Shown: in pieces, positions 27,301 to 34,459 of the stretch | Layout of the letters: each line of letters starts with the position of its first letter | Numbering within the stretch: the first letter of the stretch is position 1 | From: JBEEJZ01 sp041168905 | GTDB taxonomy: Bacteria; Pseudomonadota; Gammaproteobacteria; Burkholderiales; Burkholderiaceae_C | Reading direction: 5' to 3' | NCBI GenBank assembly: GCA_041168905.1 | Contig: JBEEJZ010000005.1 | Coordinates: forward strand, 1 to 64,000 | DNA: 64,000 bases | The notes under the pieces: model-generated | Databases searched by the model: none | The model's input: only the letters and a program-made list of their open reading frames with translations | Told to the model about the DNA's origin: nothing | Made by a program: the position numbers and the translations under genes

Positions 27301-27517
27301 GGCCCGCCCCGGCTTTGAAAAACAACTGGCCGAGCGCACCCTCACCAAGCTATACAACCAGCGCCCCGCCTGGCTGAGCCAGGCTCACGCCGCGCTGGAC
27401 GCAGCCGTAGCAGCCGCCTACGGCTGGGCTGACTACACCCCTGCCATGCCCGATGACGAAATTTTGAAACGCCTGCTGACGCTGAATATGAGCGCGAGCA
27501 GGCTTGATAAGGTGTAA
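24362..27517 (+). CDS. MmeI-like (type IIL) restriction-modification enzyme, copy 2
   Basis: 1051 aa single-chain enzyme with nuclease site D68-X9-E78-N-K80, linker DPSIFGTLFERGLDPTKRSQLGAHYT, SAM motif I DPACGSGNFL at 389-398 and catalytic GNPPF at 543-547. It shares architecture with copy 1 but not its C-terminal extension, ending soon after AYGWADYTPAMPDDEIL. Residues 494-523, between the methylase core and motif IV, form a Gly/Pro/Ala-rich insert encoded by a 90-bp near-perfect palindrome. The start has no Shine-Dalgarno sequence. The last codons contain the promoter of the next gene. Confidence 0.85.
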   Translation: MTAQDFIAKWGALNGVPGPAYALNEEQGAQSHFLDLCELLDVPKPGSAEGYKFEEKSHIVGGKTGYADVFMQGVFAWENKAPGKNLDSALKQLLTYSLALANPPILVVSDRLTIRVHTQFTGHPSETHTVGLYELDQPEKRALLRRIWTSPQSFKPRQTSRDITEAAAQSFAQLADSLRQRGHAPERVSHFLTQCVFSFFAEDVGLLPNRMFERLLANKQASAERLTQGLTQLFETMRSGGLFGVDDIPWFNGGLFKAVNVPALEPADLKPLRDAAALNWSAIDPSIFGTLFERGLDPTKRSQLGAHYTDPATIERIIGPVIRESLLQEWDQTHAELRRLLSKSKVKRRAAYTAAKRHFRATPGDIYFQRAEALMFKWLERLAAFRALDPACGSGNFLYLALKCLKDIEHHSHLQAADLGLDRQTDLVTGPHNVLGIELNEYAAELARVTVWIGELQWRIDHGYEFKTNPVLDALDHIECRDALLLFSDSGADAAGRGGPVLGAHEPAAPKSPQTPAPHAPQRNAGVPAVSEAVWPKADVIIGNPPFLGGSKKRGELGAEYFEHLNAVYAKRVPGGADLVCYWFDKARQQMQSGQLKAAGLVATQSIRAGSNRAVLTALADPIHIFNAWADEPWVNDGAAVRVSLVCFGLGERQAVLSGQPVMQIHADLSAGDGLDLTLAKPLAASIGCSFKGPEKTGAFDIFGADARKWLTQPNPNGKPNSDVLLPWRNGSDIAGRSQDLWVIDFGTNMPIEAASLYEAPFSRVETYVKPERIQNNDRGRRENWWRFGRNGADVRKAVQSLPRFAVTPRVAKHRFFVWLAQPVSPDSRLNVIARADDTTFGILSSRIHELWSLAQASMHGVGNDPTYNAKSCFETFTFPPGLSPADTAHQRTEALEGGALIPAGLPEKYESKVLQMLAGVGFLTTPVAGPKAHATSIAQAAKRLDDLRQNWLNPPEWTQTVPEVVPLGLSASPYPDRIVARPGFEKQLAERTLTKLYNQRPAWLSQAHAALDAAVAAAYGWADYTPAMPDDEILKRLLTLNMSASRLDKV
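25840..25929. repeat. 90-bp palindromic element inserted in frame within MmeI-like gene 2
   Basis: Arms of 33 bp (25840-25872 and 25897-25929) match in 30 of 33 positions as inverted repeats. The 24-nt centre holds a second small hairpin GAGCC-TGC-GGCTC (25877-25889). Length is exactly 30 codons, so the reading frame is kept and the element is translated as a flexible Gly/Pro/Ala-rich loop. No target duplication or transposase was seen. Confidence 0.8.
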
Positions 27518-27532
27518 TGGTTACACCATAAT
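27504..27532 (+). promoter_or_regulatory. Promoter and palindromic operator of the DUF4160-DUF2442 operon
   Basis: TTGATA at 27504 (five of six) and CATAAT at 27527 (five of six) are 17 bp apart. The spacer contains a perfect palindrome GGTGTAA-TGG-TTACACC (27511-27527) that also covers the stop codon of the upstream restriction gene. The -10 box ends 6 nt before ATG 27539 and there is no ribosome site, so a leaderless, autoregulated transcript is predicted. Confidence 0.65.
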
Positions 27533-27538
27533 ATTCCT

Positions 27539-27775
27539 ATGCCAACGGTGATCAGAACCGGCGATTGGGCTATTCGCGTCAACGGCGATGAGCCACATCC
27601 ATTGCCTCATGTGCAGGTGGGCTTTCGTGATGGCTCGCGGGTGTCAGTGTGTATTGCCACGGGTGTGGCTTTGGCAGGAGGCGTGAAGCCTTGGGCCAGG
27701 TTGTCCCCAGCCTTGGCCTGGATTGCCGAACACCGTGATGAGTTGCTTGTTGAATACCGGAGGTTGAATCCATGA
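27539..27775 (+). CDS. DUF4160-domain small protein (toxin-like partner)
   Basis: 78 aa. The DUF4160 pattern is recognised from MPTVIRTGDWAIRVNGDEPHPLPHVQVGF, with the His of PHPLPHVQV conserved. Such genes usually precede a DUF2442 gene, as here, in a toxin-antitoxin-like arrangement; the biochemical activity is not established. It overlaps the next gene as ATGA. No Shine-Dalgarno sequence is present because the predicted transcript starts at the ATG. Confidence 0.75.
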   Translation: MPTVIRTGDWAIRVNGDEPHPLPHVQVGFRDGSRVSVCIATGVALAGGVKPWARLSPALAWIAEHRDELLVEYRRLNP

Positions 27776-28227
27776 AAAACCCACCTAATATCTTGAGCAC
27801 GCTGGTAGTGGACGCCACGACGGTGGAGCTTGCCTGGAGCACTGGCGAGACCCTGCGTGTAGATTTGGCAGATCTGCCCCGACGCAATCCTGCTTTCGCC
27901 CCGTTGGCAGACCCCGCTTTTTTTGCACGACTTGAGCGCGACGAGTGGGGCCACGGTATCGGTTGGCCCGGCGGGCTAGATTTGGGCGCAGACCGCCTCT
28001 ACGAGCTGGGGCGTGATCAGGCCGGCCTGCCGACCGCCAGCGGTTTCGACGCGTGGATGCAGCGAAACGGGCTGTCCCTGGCAAGCGCCGCCGAATGCCT
28101 GGGCATGACGCGACGCATGATTGCCCACTACCGTACTGGTAGTAAACCCATTCCCAAAGTGGTGGGTCTGGCATGCAAGGGCTGGGAGGCTCAGCACGCG
28201 CGGCATTCACAGGCGGTGTCTGCATGA
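27772..28227 (+). CDS. DUF2442 protein with C-terminal helix-turn-helix (antitoxin-like)
   Basis: 151 aa. The N-terminal DUF2442 domain covers about residues 1-85 (LRVDLADLPRRNPAFAPLADPAFFARL). The C-terminal part GFDAWMQRNGLSLASAAECLGMTRRMIAHYRTGSKPIP is an XRE-like helix-turn-helix, suited to autorepression at the palindrome 27511-27527. Both ends overlap neighbours as ATGA, first the DUF4160 gene and then the IclR gene, so all three are translationally coupled. Confidence 0.75.
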   Translation: MKNPPNILSTLVVDATTVELAWSTGETLRVDLADLPRRNPAFAPLADPAFFARLERDEWGHGIGWPGGLDLGADRLYELGRDQAGLPTASGFDAWMQRNGLSLASAAECLGMTRRMIAHYRTGSKPIPKVVGLACKGWEAQHARHSQAVSA

Positions 28228-29045
28228 CAGTCAATCACGTCCCCCTGGACGAGAGTCTCTCCACGGAAACGACAGGCCGGTCATCACGCGGCATCCAGAG
28301 CGTGGAAGTGGGCGGGCAGCTGCTCAAGGCGCTGGCGCGCACCGGCCGGCGCATGGCGCTCAAAGACCTGGCGCGTGAAGCCGACATGAGCCCGGCCAAG
28401 GCGCATCCCTATCTGGTGAGTTTTGGCAAGCTTGGCCTGATCGAGCAGGACCCGGTCAGTGGTCACTATGGTTTGGGCCAACTGGCGGTGCAGCTGGGCC
28501 TGATCAGCCTGCAACAGGTGGACCCGGTGCGCCTGGCCATTGCCGAGTTGCCCGCGCTGGCACAGCGTTTGGGCTCCACCGTTTCACTGGCCGTCTGGGG
28601 TGCAGCGGGGCCGGTCATTGTGCGGGTCGAACAGGGGCCACACGCCGTCAATGTGGTCATGCGCCATGGCATGCCCGCATCCCTGCGTCACACAGGTACA
28701 GGCAAGGTTTTTGCCGCCTTCATGGACCGCAGTCTGATCGAGCCCGCCCTCGTGGCCGAGGGTTTGGCGGGCGCCATGGATGAGCCTGTTTTTTCTGCCG
28801 AGCTGGCCGACATACGTCGCCTGGGTCTGAGCCGTGTGCAAGATGAGTTGCTGCCCGGCATCAGTGCCATGGGCGTGCCGGTGTTTGATGGCTTTGGGCG
28901 CCTGGCGCTGGCCATCGCCGTGATCGGCCCGAGCGTCAGTCTCGATCTGCGGCCTGAAGGGGATCAGGCCCAGGCGCTGATGGCTTTGGGCCTGTCCTTG
29001 TCCAGGCGCTTGGGTGCGCCATCTGACAAGTTTGAAGCGGCCTGA
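28224..29045 (+). CDS. IclR-family transcriptional regulator
   Basis: 273 aa. N-terminal winged helix with GIQSVEVGGQLLKALARTGRRMALKDLAREADMSPAKAHPYLVSFGKLGLI and a C-terminal effector domain (about 110-265) including RHTGTGKVFAAF. IclR regulators often control aromatic catabolism, so the leftward operon 17491-24202 is the likely target, although a restriction gene and the DUF pair now lie between. The first 22 residues before GIQSVEVGG are extra compared with a minimal IclR protein and could derive from the junction. The start overlaps the DUF2442 stop (ATGA). Confidence 0.85.
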   Translation: MTVNHVPLDESLSTETTGRSSRGIQSVEVGGQLLKALARTGRRMALKDLAREADMSPAKAHPYLVSFGKLGLIEQDPVSGHYGLGQLAVQLGLISLQQVDPVRLAIAELPALAQRLGSTVSLAVWGAAGPVIVRVEQGPHAVNVVMRHGMPASLRHTGTGKVFAAFMDRSLIEPALVAEGLAGAMDEPVFSAELADIRRLGLSRVQDELLPGISAMGVPVFDGFGRLALAIAVIGPSVSLDLRPEGDQAQALMALGLSLSRRLGAPSDKFEAA

Positions 29046-29050
29046 GCCGC

Positions 29051-30376
29051 TCAGCCACCCCGAAAATTGAAATTCATGTCGGGCTTGTGGCCGCTGATCA
29101 GCGCTGCCAGGGCCTTGCCTGAGCCAGCGCCATGCGTCCAGCCCAGCGTGCCATGTCCGGCGTTGACCCAGAGCTTGCCCACCCGGGTGCGGCCGATGAA
29201 GGGGATGTTGGTGGGCGTGGCTGGGCGCAGGCCGGTCCAGAAGCGCGGGTTGCCGCCTTCATGGGCCAAGCGTGTGTCACACACGCCGGGCAGCACCTCG
29301 TTGATGCGCTTGAGTAACTTTTGGCAGCGTACTTGCGCTACGGGCGTGTCCAGACGGGTATCGAAACCGCCCAGCTCGATGGTGCCCGCCACGCGCAGCT
29401 GGTTTCCCAGCCTTGAGATCGCGCACTTCACCTCATCGTCGATGGTCGACACGAAGGGCGCGCGGTCGGGCTCCAGCAAGTCCAAGGTAGCGCTGTAGCC
29501 TTTGCCGGGGTAGATGGGCAGGTGCACGCCGACGCTGCGCAGCAATGGTGCCGAGTAGGAGCCGCACGCGACCACGACTTCATCCGCCTTTAGCACCACG
29601 GTCGAAGCTGCTGTCCGTGAAGAGGTGTCGGCCGAGTTGGGCCGTACGGTGACTGAGTCGACCTGCCCGCCCGCGGTGTTCAGGCGGACGATGTCATGAC
29701 CGTACAAAAACTGCGCGCCCCTTTGCTGGCAGCGCCTGGCTAGTTGCTGGGCAAACACCAGGGCGTCGCCGGACTCGTCGGAGGGGGTGTAGGTGCCGCC
29801 CACGATGCGATGGGCAAAGGATTTGAATGCCGGTTCGATGCGTAGCAACTCGTCGCGGCTGACCACCTGGCGGTCGACGCCATAGCGACGCATCAGGCTG
29901 GCGGCATCGGCAGCGCCGTCGAAGGATTTTTGGTCGGTGAAGTAATGCGCAATGCCGCGTTCCAGGCGCTGGAATTCAATGCCGGTTGCATTCACCATTT
30001 CTTTCAGGGCAGTGTGGCTGTAGCGACCCAGGGCCACAATTTGCTGCACGTTGCGCTCGAAAGCGGCGTCGTTGCACTGGGCCAGGAACTGCAGGCCCCA
30101 GCTGTATTGCCGCCAGCCCCCGCCCCAGGGGAGCTGGGGCCGAAACAGCAGTGGCGCGTCATTGCGCAGCAACCACTTCAACAACTTCAGCGGGGCATCC
30201 CGGTTGGCCCAGGGCTCGCAGTAGCTCACGGAAATCTGCGCGCCATTGGCATAGCTGGTTTCCAGGCCGGCATCGGGCTGGCGGTCCACGACGGTCACTT
30301 CAAAGCCCTGCTCCAGCAGGTGCCAGGCCGTGCTTACGCCGATGATGCCAGCACCCAGTACAACGATTTTTTTCAT
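29051..30376 (-). CDS. dadA: D-amino acid dehydrogenase
   Basis: Membrane-associated flavoenzyme of 441 aa that oxidises D-amino acids to 2-oxo acids and feeds electrons to the respiratory chain. FAD-binding Rossmann motif KKIVVLGAGIIGVSTAWHLLEQGFEVTVVDR at the N-terminus; C-terminal GTLGWTHGAGSGKALA is typical of DadA. ATG 30376 begins directly at the Rossmann strand. It is convergent with the IclR gene, whose stop lies in a small AGCGGC-CTGA-GCCGCT hairpin, and divergent from an ArgP-type regulator that probably controls it. Confidence 0.9.
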   Translation of the reverse strand: MKKIVVLGAGIIGVSTAWHLLEQGFEVTVVDRQPDAGLETSYANGAQISVSYCEPWANRDAPLKLLKWLLRNDAPLLFRPQLPWGGGWRQYSWGLQFLAQCNDAAFERNVQQIVALGRYSHTALKEMVNATGIEFQRLERGIAHYFTDQKSFDGAADAASLMRRYGVDRQVVSRDELLRIEPAFKSFAHRIVGGTYTPSDESGDALVFAQQLARRCQQRGAQFLYGHDIVRLNTAGGQVDSVTVRPNSADTSSRTAASTVVLKADEVVVACGSYSAPLLRSVGVHLPIYPGKGYSATLDLLEPDRAPFVSTIDDEVKCAISRLGNQLRVAGTIELGGFDTRLDTPVAQVRCQKLLKRINEVLPGVCDTRLAHEGGNPRFWTGLRPATPTNIPFIGRTRVGKLWVNAGHGTLGWTHGAGSGKALAALISGHKPDMNFNFRGG

Positions 30377-30463
30377 GAACGGAAGTGTCGCGCAAGGCCG
30401 TGGACCCACGCCAGCAAAATGAGCTTGTCAGAGAAAACATAAGCCGGGCTAATAATGTGAGCC

Positions 30464-31417
30464 ATGAGCACTTTTGATCCTGATGCCCTGGAATGTCTGG
30501 CCGCGATTGTTGAAGAGGGCGGTTTCGAGCGCGCCGCCGTGCGTTTGTCCATCACCCAGTCGGCGGTGTCCCAGCGCCTGCGCTCCCTGGAAACCCAGGT
30601 GGGTACGGTGCTGGTGGTGCGCAGCCGTCCCCTGCGTGCCACCACCGCAGGCCGTCTGTTGCTGCGCCACACCATGCAGATGCGTTTGCTCCGCGCGGAC
30701 CTGGAGCAGGATCTGAAAGAGCTGGCTCCCAGTGCTGTGACGGGGCAGCGCGAGGAAGAGCGGGTGTCGATTGCGATCAACGCCGATAGCATTGCCACCT
30801 GGGCCATGTCTGCACTCACGCCCCTGGTGCATCAGGGCTTGCCGCTGGAGATCATCACCGACGACCAGGACTTCACCCACGATTGGCTGCGCGAAGGCCA
30901 GGTGCTGGGTTGTGTGACCACGCTCAAGCAGGCCTTGCGTGGCTGCAAGGTGCTGCCGCTGGGGGCCATGAGCTACGTGCTGGTGGCCAGTGCCGAGTAC
31001 GCACAATTGCATTGCCCGCAAGGCATCACGCCGCACAACTTCAGGGATGTGCCCTTTATTGCCTTCAACCGCAAGGATGATTTGCAGCAGGAGTTTGTGA
31101 GTCGATGTCTGGGCCTGAAACGGGTCAGTTTGCGACAGCGCTTTGTGCCCAGCAGTGAGGGACAGGTCCATGCGGCGCTGGCGGGCTGGGGCGTGACGAC
31201 GGTGCCGGCGCTGAAGGTGCGAGACCTTCTGGCCAGCGGCGCGCTGGTCAACCTGCGGCCCGATTTTGAGTTGCTCGTGGATCTGTACTGGCATTGCTGG
31301 AACCTCGACTCTGCCGTGCTGGACACCCTCACGCGGTCGCTCACGCAGGAGGCTGAACAGGCTTTGAGCCATGGCCCCGGTTTGACGGTGCCCTCTGGGC
31401 CACCTGGGGTAACATGA
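30464..31417 (+). CDS. ArgP-type LysR regulator, paralogue next to dadA
   Basis: 317 aa LysR-type protein with the ArgP features GGFERAAVRLSITQSAVSQRLRSLETQVG in the DNA-binding domain and VSIAINADSIATW at the start of the effector domain. It is clearly related to the argP gene at 9751 yet is not next to an exporter. Its divergent position 87 bp from dadA suggests that it senses an amino acid and controls D-amino acid oxidation. The C-terminal ~30 residues after the LysR domain are an unconserved tail. Confidence 0.85.
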   Translation: MSTFDPDALECLAAIVEEGGFERAAVRLSITQSAVSQRLRSLETQVGTVLVVRSRPLRATTAGRLLLRHTMQMRLLRADLEQDLKELAPSAVTGQREEERVSIAINADSIATWAMSALTPLVHQGLPLEIITDDQDFTHDWLREGQVLGCVTTLKQALRGCKVLPLGAMSYVLVASAEYAQLHCPQGITPHNFRDVPFIAFNRKDDLQQEFVSRCLGLKRVSLRQRFVPSSEGQVHAALAGWGVTTVPALKVRDLLASGALVNLRPDFELLVDLYWHCWNLDSAVLDTLTRSLTQEAEQALSHGPGLTVPSGPPGVT

Positions 31418-31483
31418 TTGAACTTAACGGTAGCAAAACAGTCGACTATTTCGCCAACTGACGCACATGCCTAAAATGTTGGC

Positions 31484-32101
31484 ATGAGTACAGGCAAAGC
31501 CCCCAAACGCTCCTTCAAGGAGCAAATGCTGCAAGCGCGTGAGGACGCGATCGTGCAAACCGTCAACCGCTTGTTGGCCGACAAAGGCTTCGAGGCCATG
31601 ACGGTGGACGAAGTGGCTGCCGAAGTCGGCATCGCCAAAGCCAGCTTGTACAAGCACTTCCCCAGCAAGGAAGACCTGGCTGCTGCTGCCATGGTGCGCG
31701 TGATGCGCCGCGCCCAGGCGTTTCTGGCCGAGATACCACCTGAACTGGAAGCCCTGGAAAAGCTACGTCAGGTGGTGCGGTGGACCATGTCTTTGAAGCT
31801 GGCCGGAGAAATGCCTTCTCTGCCCAGTCAGAACTCCAGCTTGCGCACGGCCTTGATGAACAGCCAGGATTACATGGAAGGCCTGATGGAAGTGGCAGAC
31901 ACCTTGGGTGCCTGGATCGTCGAAGCTCAGTCCGCCGGACGCATCAGCAAGCACTTGCCGCCCATCGCAGTGCTTTACACCTTGTACGCACGGGCCTGCG
32001 ACCCGGTCCTTGAATTTCTCAAAATGGGAGAACAGCACAACGATGAAGAAATCATCGAACTGGTGCTGTACACCTGTTTTGAAGGGCTGAACGCCCGCTA
32101 G
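31484..32101 (+). CDS. TetR-family transcriptional regulator
   Basis: 205 aa. The DNA-binding domain is at residues 15-65 with MTVDEVAAEVGIAKASLYKHFPSKEDLAAAAMVRV; the remaining helical domain has no recognisable ligand signature. It stands alone between the ArgP paralogue and a universal stress gene. A palindrome AGTCGACT at 31440-31447, about 40 nt before the start, may be its own operator. Targets are unknown. Confidence 0.85.
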   Translation: MSTGKAPKRSFKEQMLQAREDAIVQTVNRLLADKGFEAMTVDEVAAEVGIAKASLYKHFPSKEDLAAAAMVRVMRRAQAFLAEIPPELEALEKLRQVVRWTMSLKLAGEMPSLPSQNSSLRTALMNSQDYMEGLMEVADTLGAWIVEAQSAGRISKHLPPIAVLYTLYARACDPVLEFLKMGEQHNDEEIIELVLYTCFEGLNAR

Positions 32102-32132
32102 GGGCGAGCAACCCTTCCTATTGCCGGGGGCC

Positions 32133-32555
32133 TTAGCGGACCAGCAGCACCGGCACCTTGCAGTGCGCCAGCACCTGTGTCGCCACCGAGCCCATCACCA
32201 GGTTGCCCAGCGCACTGTGGCCATGTGAGCCCATCACGATCAGATCAAACTCACCGGTTTCGGCTTGTTTGCCTATGCATTCGGAGGCATGGCCCACGGC
32301 CCAGCTGCTGGTGGCATTGATGTCGTGGCGAGCCAGAAATTCGGACACCGGGCCCAGCACCTTTTCGGCTTCCTCGGCCTGGTAACTGTCCACCACCTCC
32401 TTGCCCAGTGCCGAGCTGGCGCGTGCCGGAATTGCTGGCTGCACAGTGAACAGATGAAACTCGTTCTTGGGGTTGAACACTTCGTTGTGCGTGACCAGGT
32501 AGGCCACCATCTTCTTGCTGTAGGCGCTGCCGTCAACGGCGAGTAGGATTTTCAT
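32133..32555 (-). CDS. Universal stress protein (UspA family)
   Basis: 140 aa single-domain UspA-fold protein. Begins MKILLAVDGSAYSKKMVAYL and carries the ATP-binding motif G-x2-G-x9-G(S) in GSHGHSALGNLVMGSVA near the C-terminus, so it is of the nucleotide-binding type. ATG 32555 was chosen because the family always begins at this beta strand. It is divergent from the exported DNA ligase gene across a 115-bp gap. Confidence 0.9.
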   Translation of the reverse strand: MKILLAVDGSAYSKKMVAYLVTHNEVFNPKNEFHLFTVQPAIPARASSALGKEVVDSYQAEEAEKVLGPVSEFLARHDINATSSWAVGHASECIGKQAETGEFDLIVMGSHGHSALGNLVMGSVATQVLAHCKVPVLLVR

Positions 32556-32670
32556 GCTTGGGTCCTCAGTATCATGGTCAGTGTAACGGGGGGTAAGGCC
32601 CCGAACTTGAGTGAGATCAAGAAAGCAAAACAGATTTGAGCCGATTTCATCGGCCAACCAAGGGAGCAGG

Positions 32671-33642
32671 ATGATGGCAGATTTTCAGGGTTCATCGACC
32701 ACGCCTTTGCGCGCCGGTAGCCGTAGCCCGTTCGGCAGGCGGCCCCTGCTGATCCATGGGGTCTGGGGCCTGACCGCTTTGGCGATGGCCACCCAGTTTT
32801 TGTGCCCTGGGCCAGCCTTGGCCGCGACCTCAGCTCCCGTGATGTTGGCCAATGTTTACCGCCCGGGTGTGGTGTTGTCCGACTACTGGGTGAGCGAAAA
32901 ATACGATGGTGTGCGCGGCTACTGGGATGGACATCGCCTGCTGACCCGAGGCGGCGAGGTGATTGCTGCGCCCGCCTGGTTCACCGCCGGCTGGCCTGAG
33001 CAGGCAATGGATGGCGAGCTATGGGCCGGGCGCGGACAGTTTGCCAAGGCTGTGTCCACGGTGCGCCAGCAAGTGCCTAACGATGAGGCCTGGCGCCAGA
33101 TTCGGTTCATGGTGTTTGATCTGCCTACCCATGGTGGCTCGTTTGACGAGCGCTTGCCGGCGCTCCAGTCCCAGGTCGCTCAGATTGCCCAGCCCTGGGT
33201 TCAGGCGGTGGCCCAACGCAAGGTGCCGCATCAGGCGGCGCTGCAAGCTTTGCTGATGGCCACGGTTAAAGCCGGCGGCGAGGGCCTGATGCTGCATCGT
33301 GGCGCGTCGCTGTACCAGGCCGTGCGCAACGATGATCTGCTCAAGCTCAAAACACATGACGATGCAGAAGCCCGGGTGGTCGGCCACGTCAGTGGGCTCG
33401 GCAAGCACCGTGGGCAACTGGGTGCCTTGTGGGTGGAGGTGCCCGCCGCGTCAGAGGGCATGGCGCCGCTGCGCTTCAAGCTCGGTACTGGATTTTCGCA
33501 AGCGCAGCGTCGTGACCCTCCGCCCATCGGCAGCCTGGTGACCTTCCGCTATCTGGGGCTCACCGACAAGGGTTTGCCCCGGTTTGCCAGTTTTTTACGG
33601 GTGCGTGAGGACGGCGCGGACCTGGTTCCGCTCAAACCGTGA
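32671..33642 (+). CDS. Exported ATP-dependent DNA ligase (Lig E type)
   Basis: 323 aa minimal ligase that seals nicks using ATP. Domains: a leader of about 51 residues with GRRPLLIHGVWGLTALAM and an ALA-A cleavage site, then an adenylation domain with the nucleophile Lys77 in SEKYDGVRG, a MDGELWAGR motif, GGEGLMLH and DLLKLK (motif V), and an OB-fold C-terminus. Lig E proteins are thought to act in the periplasm, where they may repair incoming or biofilm DNA. The paired arginines before the hydrophobic stretch leave both Sec and Tat export open. ATG 32671 or 32674 may be used; AGGGAG precedes both. It overlaps the convergent phosphoesterase gene by 11 bp. Confidence 0.87.
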   Translation: MMADFQGSSTTPLRAGSRSPFGRRPLLIHGVWGLTALAMATQFLCPGPALAATSAPVMLANVYRPGVVLSDYWVSEKYDGVRGYWDGHRLLTRGGEVIAAPAWFTAGWPEQAMDGELWAGRGQFAKAVSTVRQQVPNDEAWRQIRFMVFDLPTHGGSFDERLPALQSQVAQIAQPWVQAVAQRKVPHQAALQALLMATVKAGGEGLMLHRGASLYQAVRNDDLLKLKTHDDAEARVVGHVSGLGKHRGQLGALWVEVPAASEGMAPLRFKLGTGFSQAQRRDPPPIGSLVTFRYLGLTDKGLPRFASFLRVREDGADLVPLKP

Positions 33643-34459
33643 CCATGCCTTGCGGCAAGAACGCAGCCTGCTCATTTTTGCGGGCGTAGCCCAAGGGGTT
33701 GGCGACGACCCTGCAGCCCAGATGCACATAGTCGCTGGGCGCGTGCAAATGGCCATGCAGCCAAAGTTCGGCGTGAGGCAACAGGTCGTCGAGCGCGTTG
33801 CAAAAACCAGCGGTGCCCGGCGTGCGACCGTAGCGGGGGTCGGCACTTTGCAGGGTGGGTGCAAAGTGGGTGACGGCCACCGTGCGACCGGCAAAGGGCT
33901 TGTTCAAGGCCTCACTCAGCCAGTTCTGGCAGGCCAACGCCTGTTCGCGCACACCTTGTGCCAGCCAGGGTTCGCCTGCACGCGTGGTGAGCGTTTTTCG
34001 CAAGTAGTAGTTGGCGGCCCGAAAAGCCTTGTCGCGCGCCTTGAGCTGTTGTCCGAGAGTCGCCGCCGTATCGCAGTCCCTGGGGCCCAGGGCATCGAAG
34101 TCCGACCACAGGGTGGTACCTACAAAGCGTACATCGCCGCTGGCGTCTTGCATCACCACTTCCTGGCGCTCCAGCCAGGTGATGCCCAGACGGGCGCAGA
34201 CCTCCTGCAGTCGTTCATGTGCGGCATCGAAGTCCTGGCCGTCGTACTCGTGGTTCCCCGGCACCATCAGCACCGGCGTAGGCCAACCACTCTGTGGTGA
34301 AAAGCGCGCCAGCCCGAAATCGGCATCAGTCAGCAGTGAGCCCGTCTGGTAGGAGCCTATGTCGCCCGCCAGCACCAGCACGTCTGCACCGGCGGCGGGC
34401 TGGGGCACAAAGTGCGGATGCACCTCCAGGTGCAGGTCAGACAAGAGCTGGATGTTCAC
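33632..34459 (-). CDS. Calcineurin-like metallophosphoesterase
   Basis: 275 aa predicted phosphoesterase. Dimetal motifs in order: LLSDLHLE (D-x-H), LAGDIGSYQ (GD), VPGNHEYDG (GNHE), then a C-terminal VAVTHFAP and LHGHLH (GHxH). Substrate unknown. Start is GTG 34459, which overlaps the stop of the upstream LysR gene as GTGA, so the two are probably cotranscribed. The 3' end overlaps the ligase gene tail to tail by 11 bp. Confidence 0.87.
   Translation of the reverse strand: MNIQLLSDLHLEVHPHFVPQPAAGADVLVLAGDIGSYQTGSLLTDADFGLARFSPQSGWPTPVLMVPGNHEYDGQDFDAAHERLQEVCARLGITWLERQEVVMQDASGDVRFVGTTLWSDFDALGPRDCDTAATLGQQLKARDKAFRAANYYLRKTLTTRAGEPWLAQGVREQALACQNWLSEALNKPFAGRTVAVTHFAPTLQSADPRYGRTPGTAGFCNALDDLLPHAELWLHGHLHAPSDYVHLGCRVVANPLGYARKNEQAAFLPQGMVTV

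Noticed and set aside
24362..28227. Integrative element with attachment sites
   Set aside because: No integrase, tRNA or direct repeat at the borders was found; insertion is inferred only from gene order.
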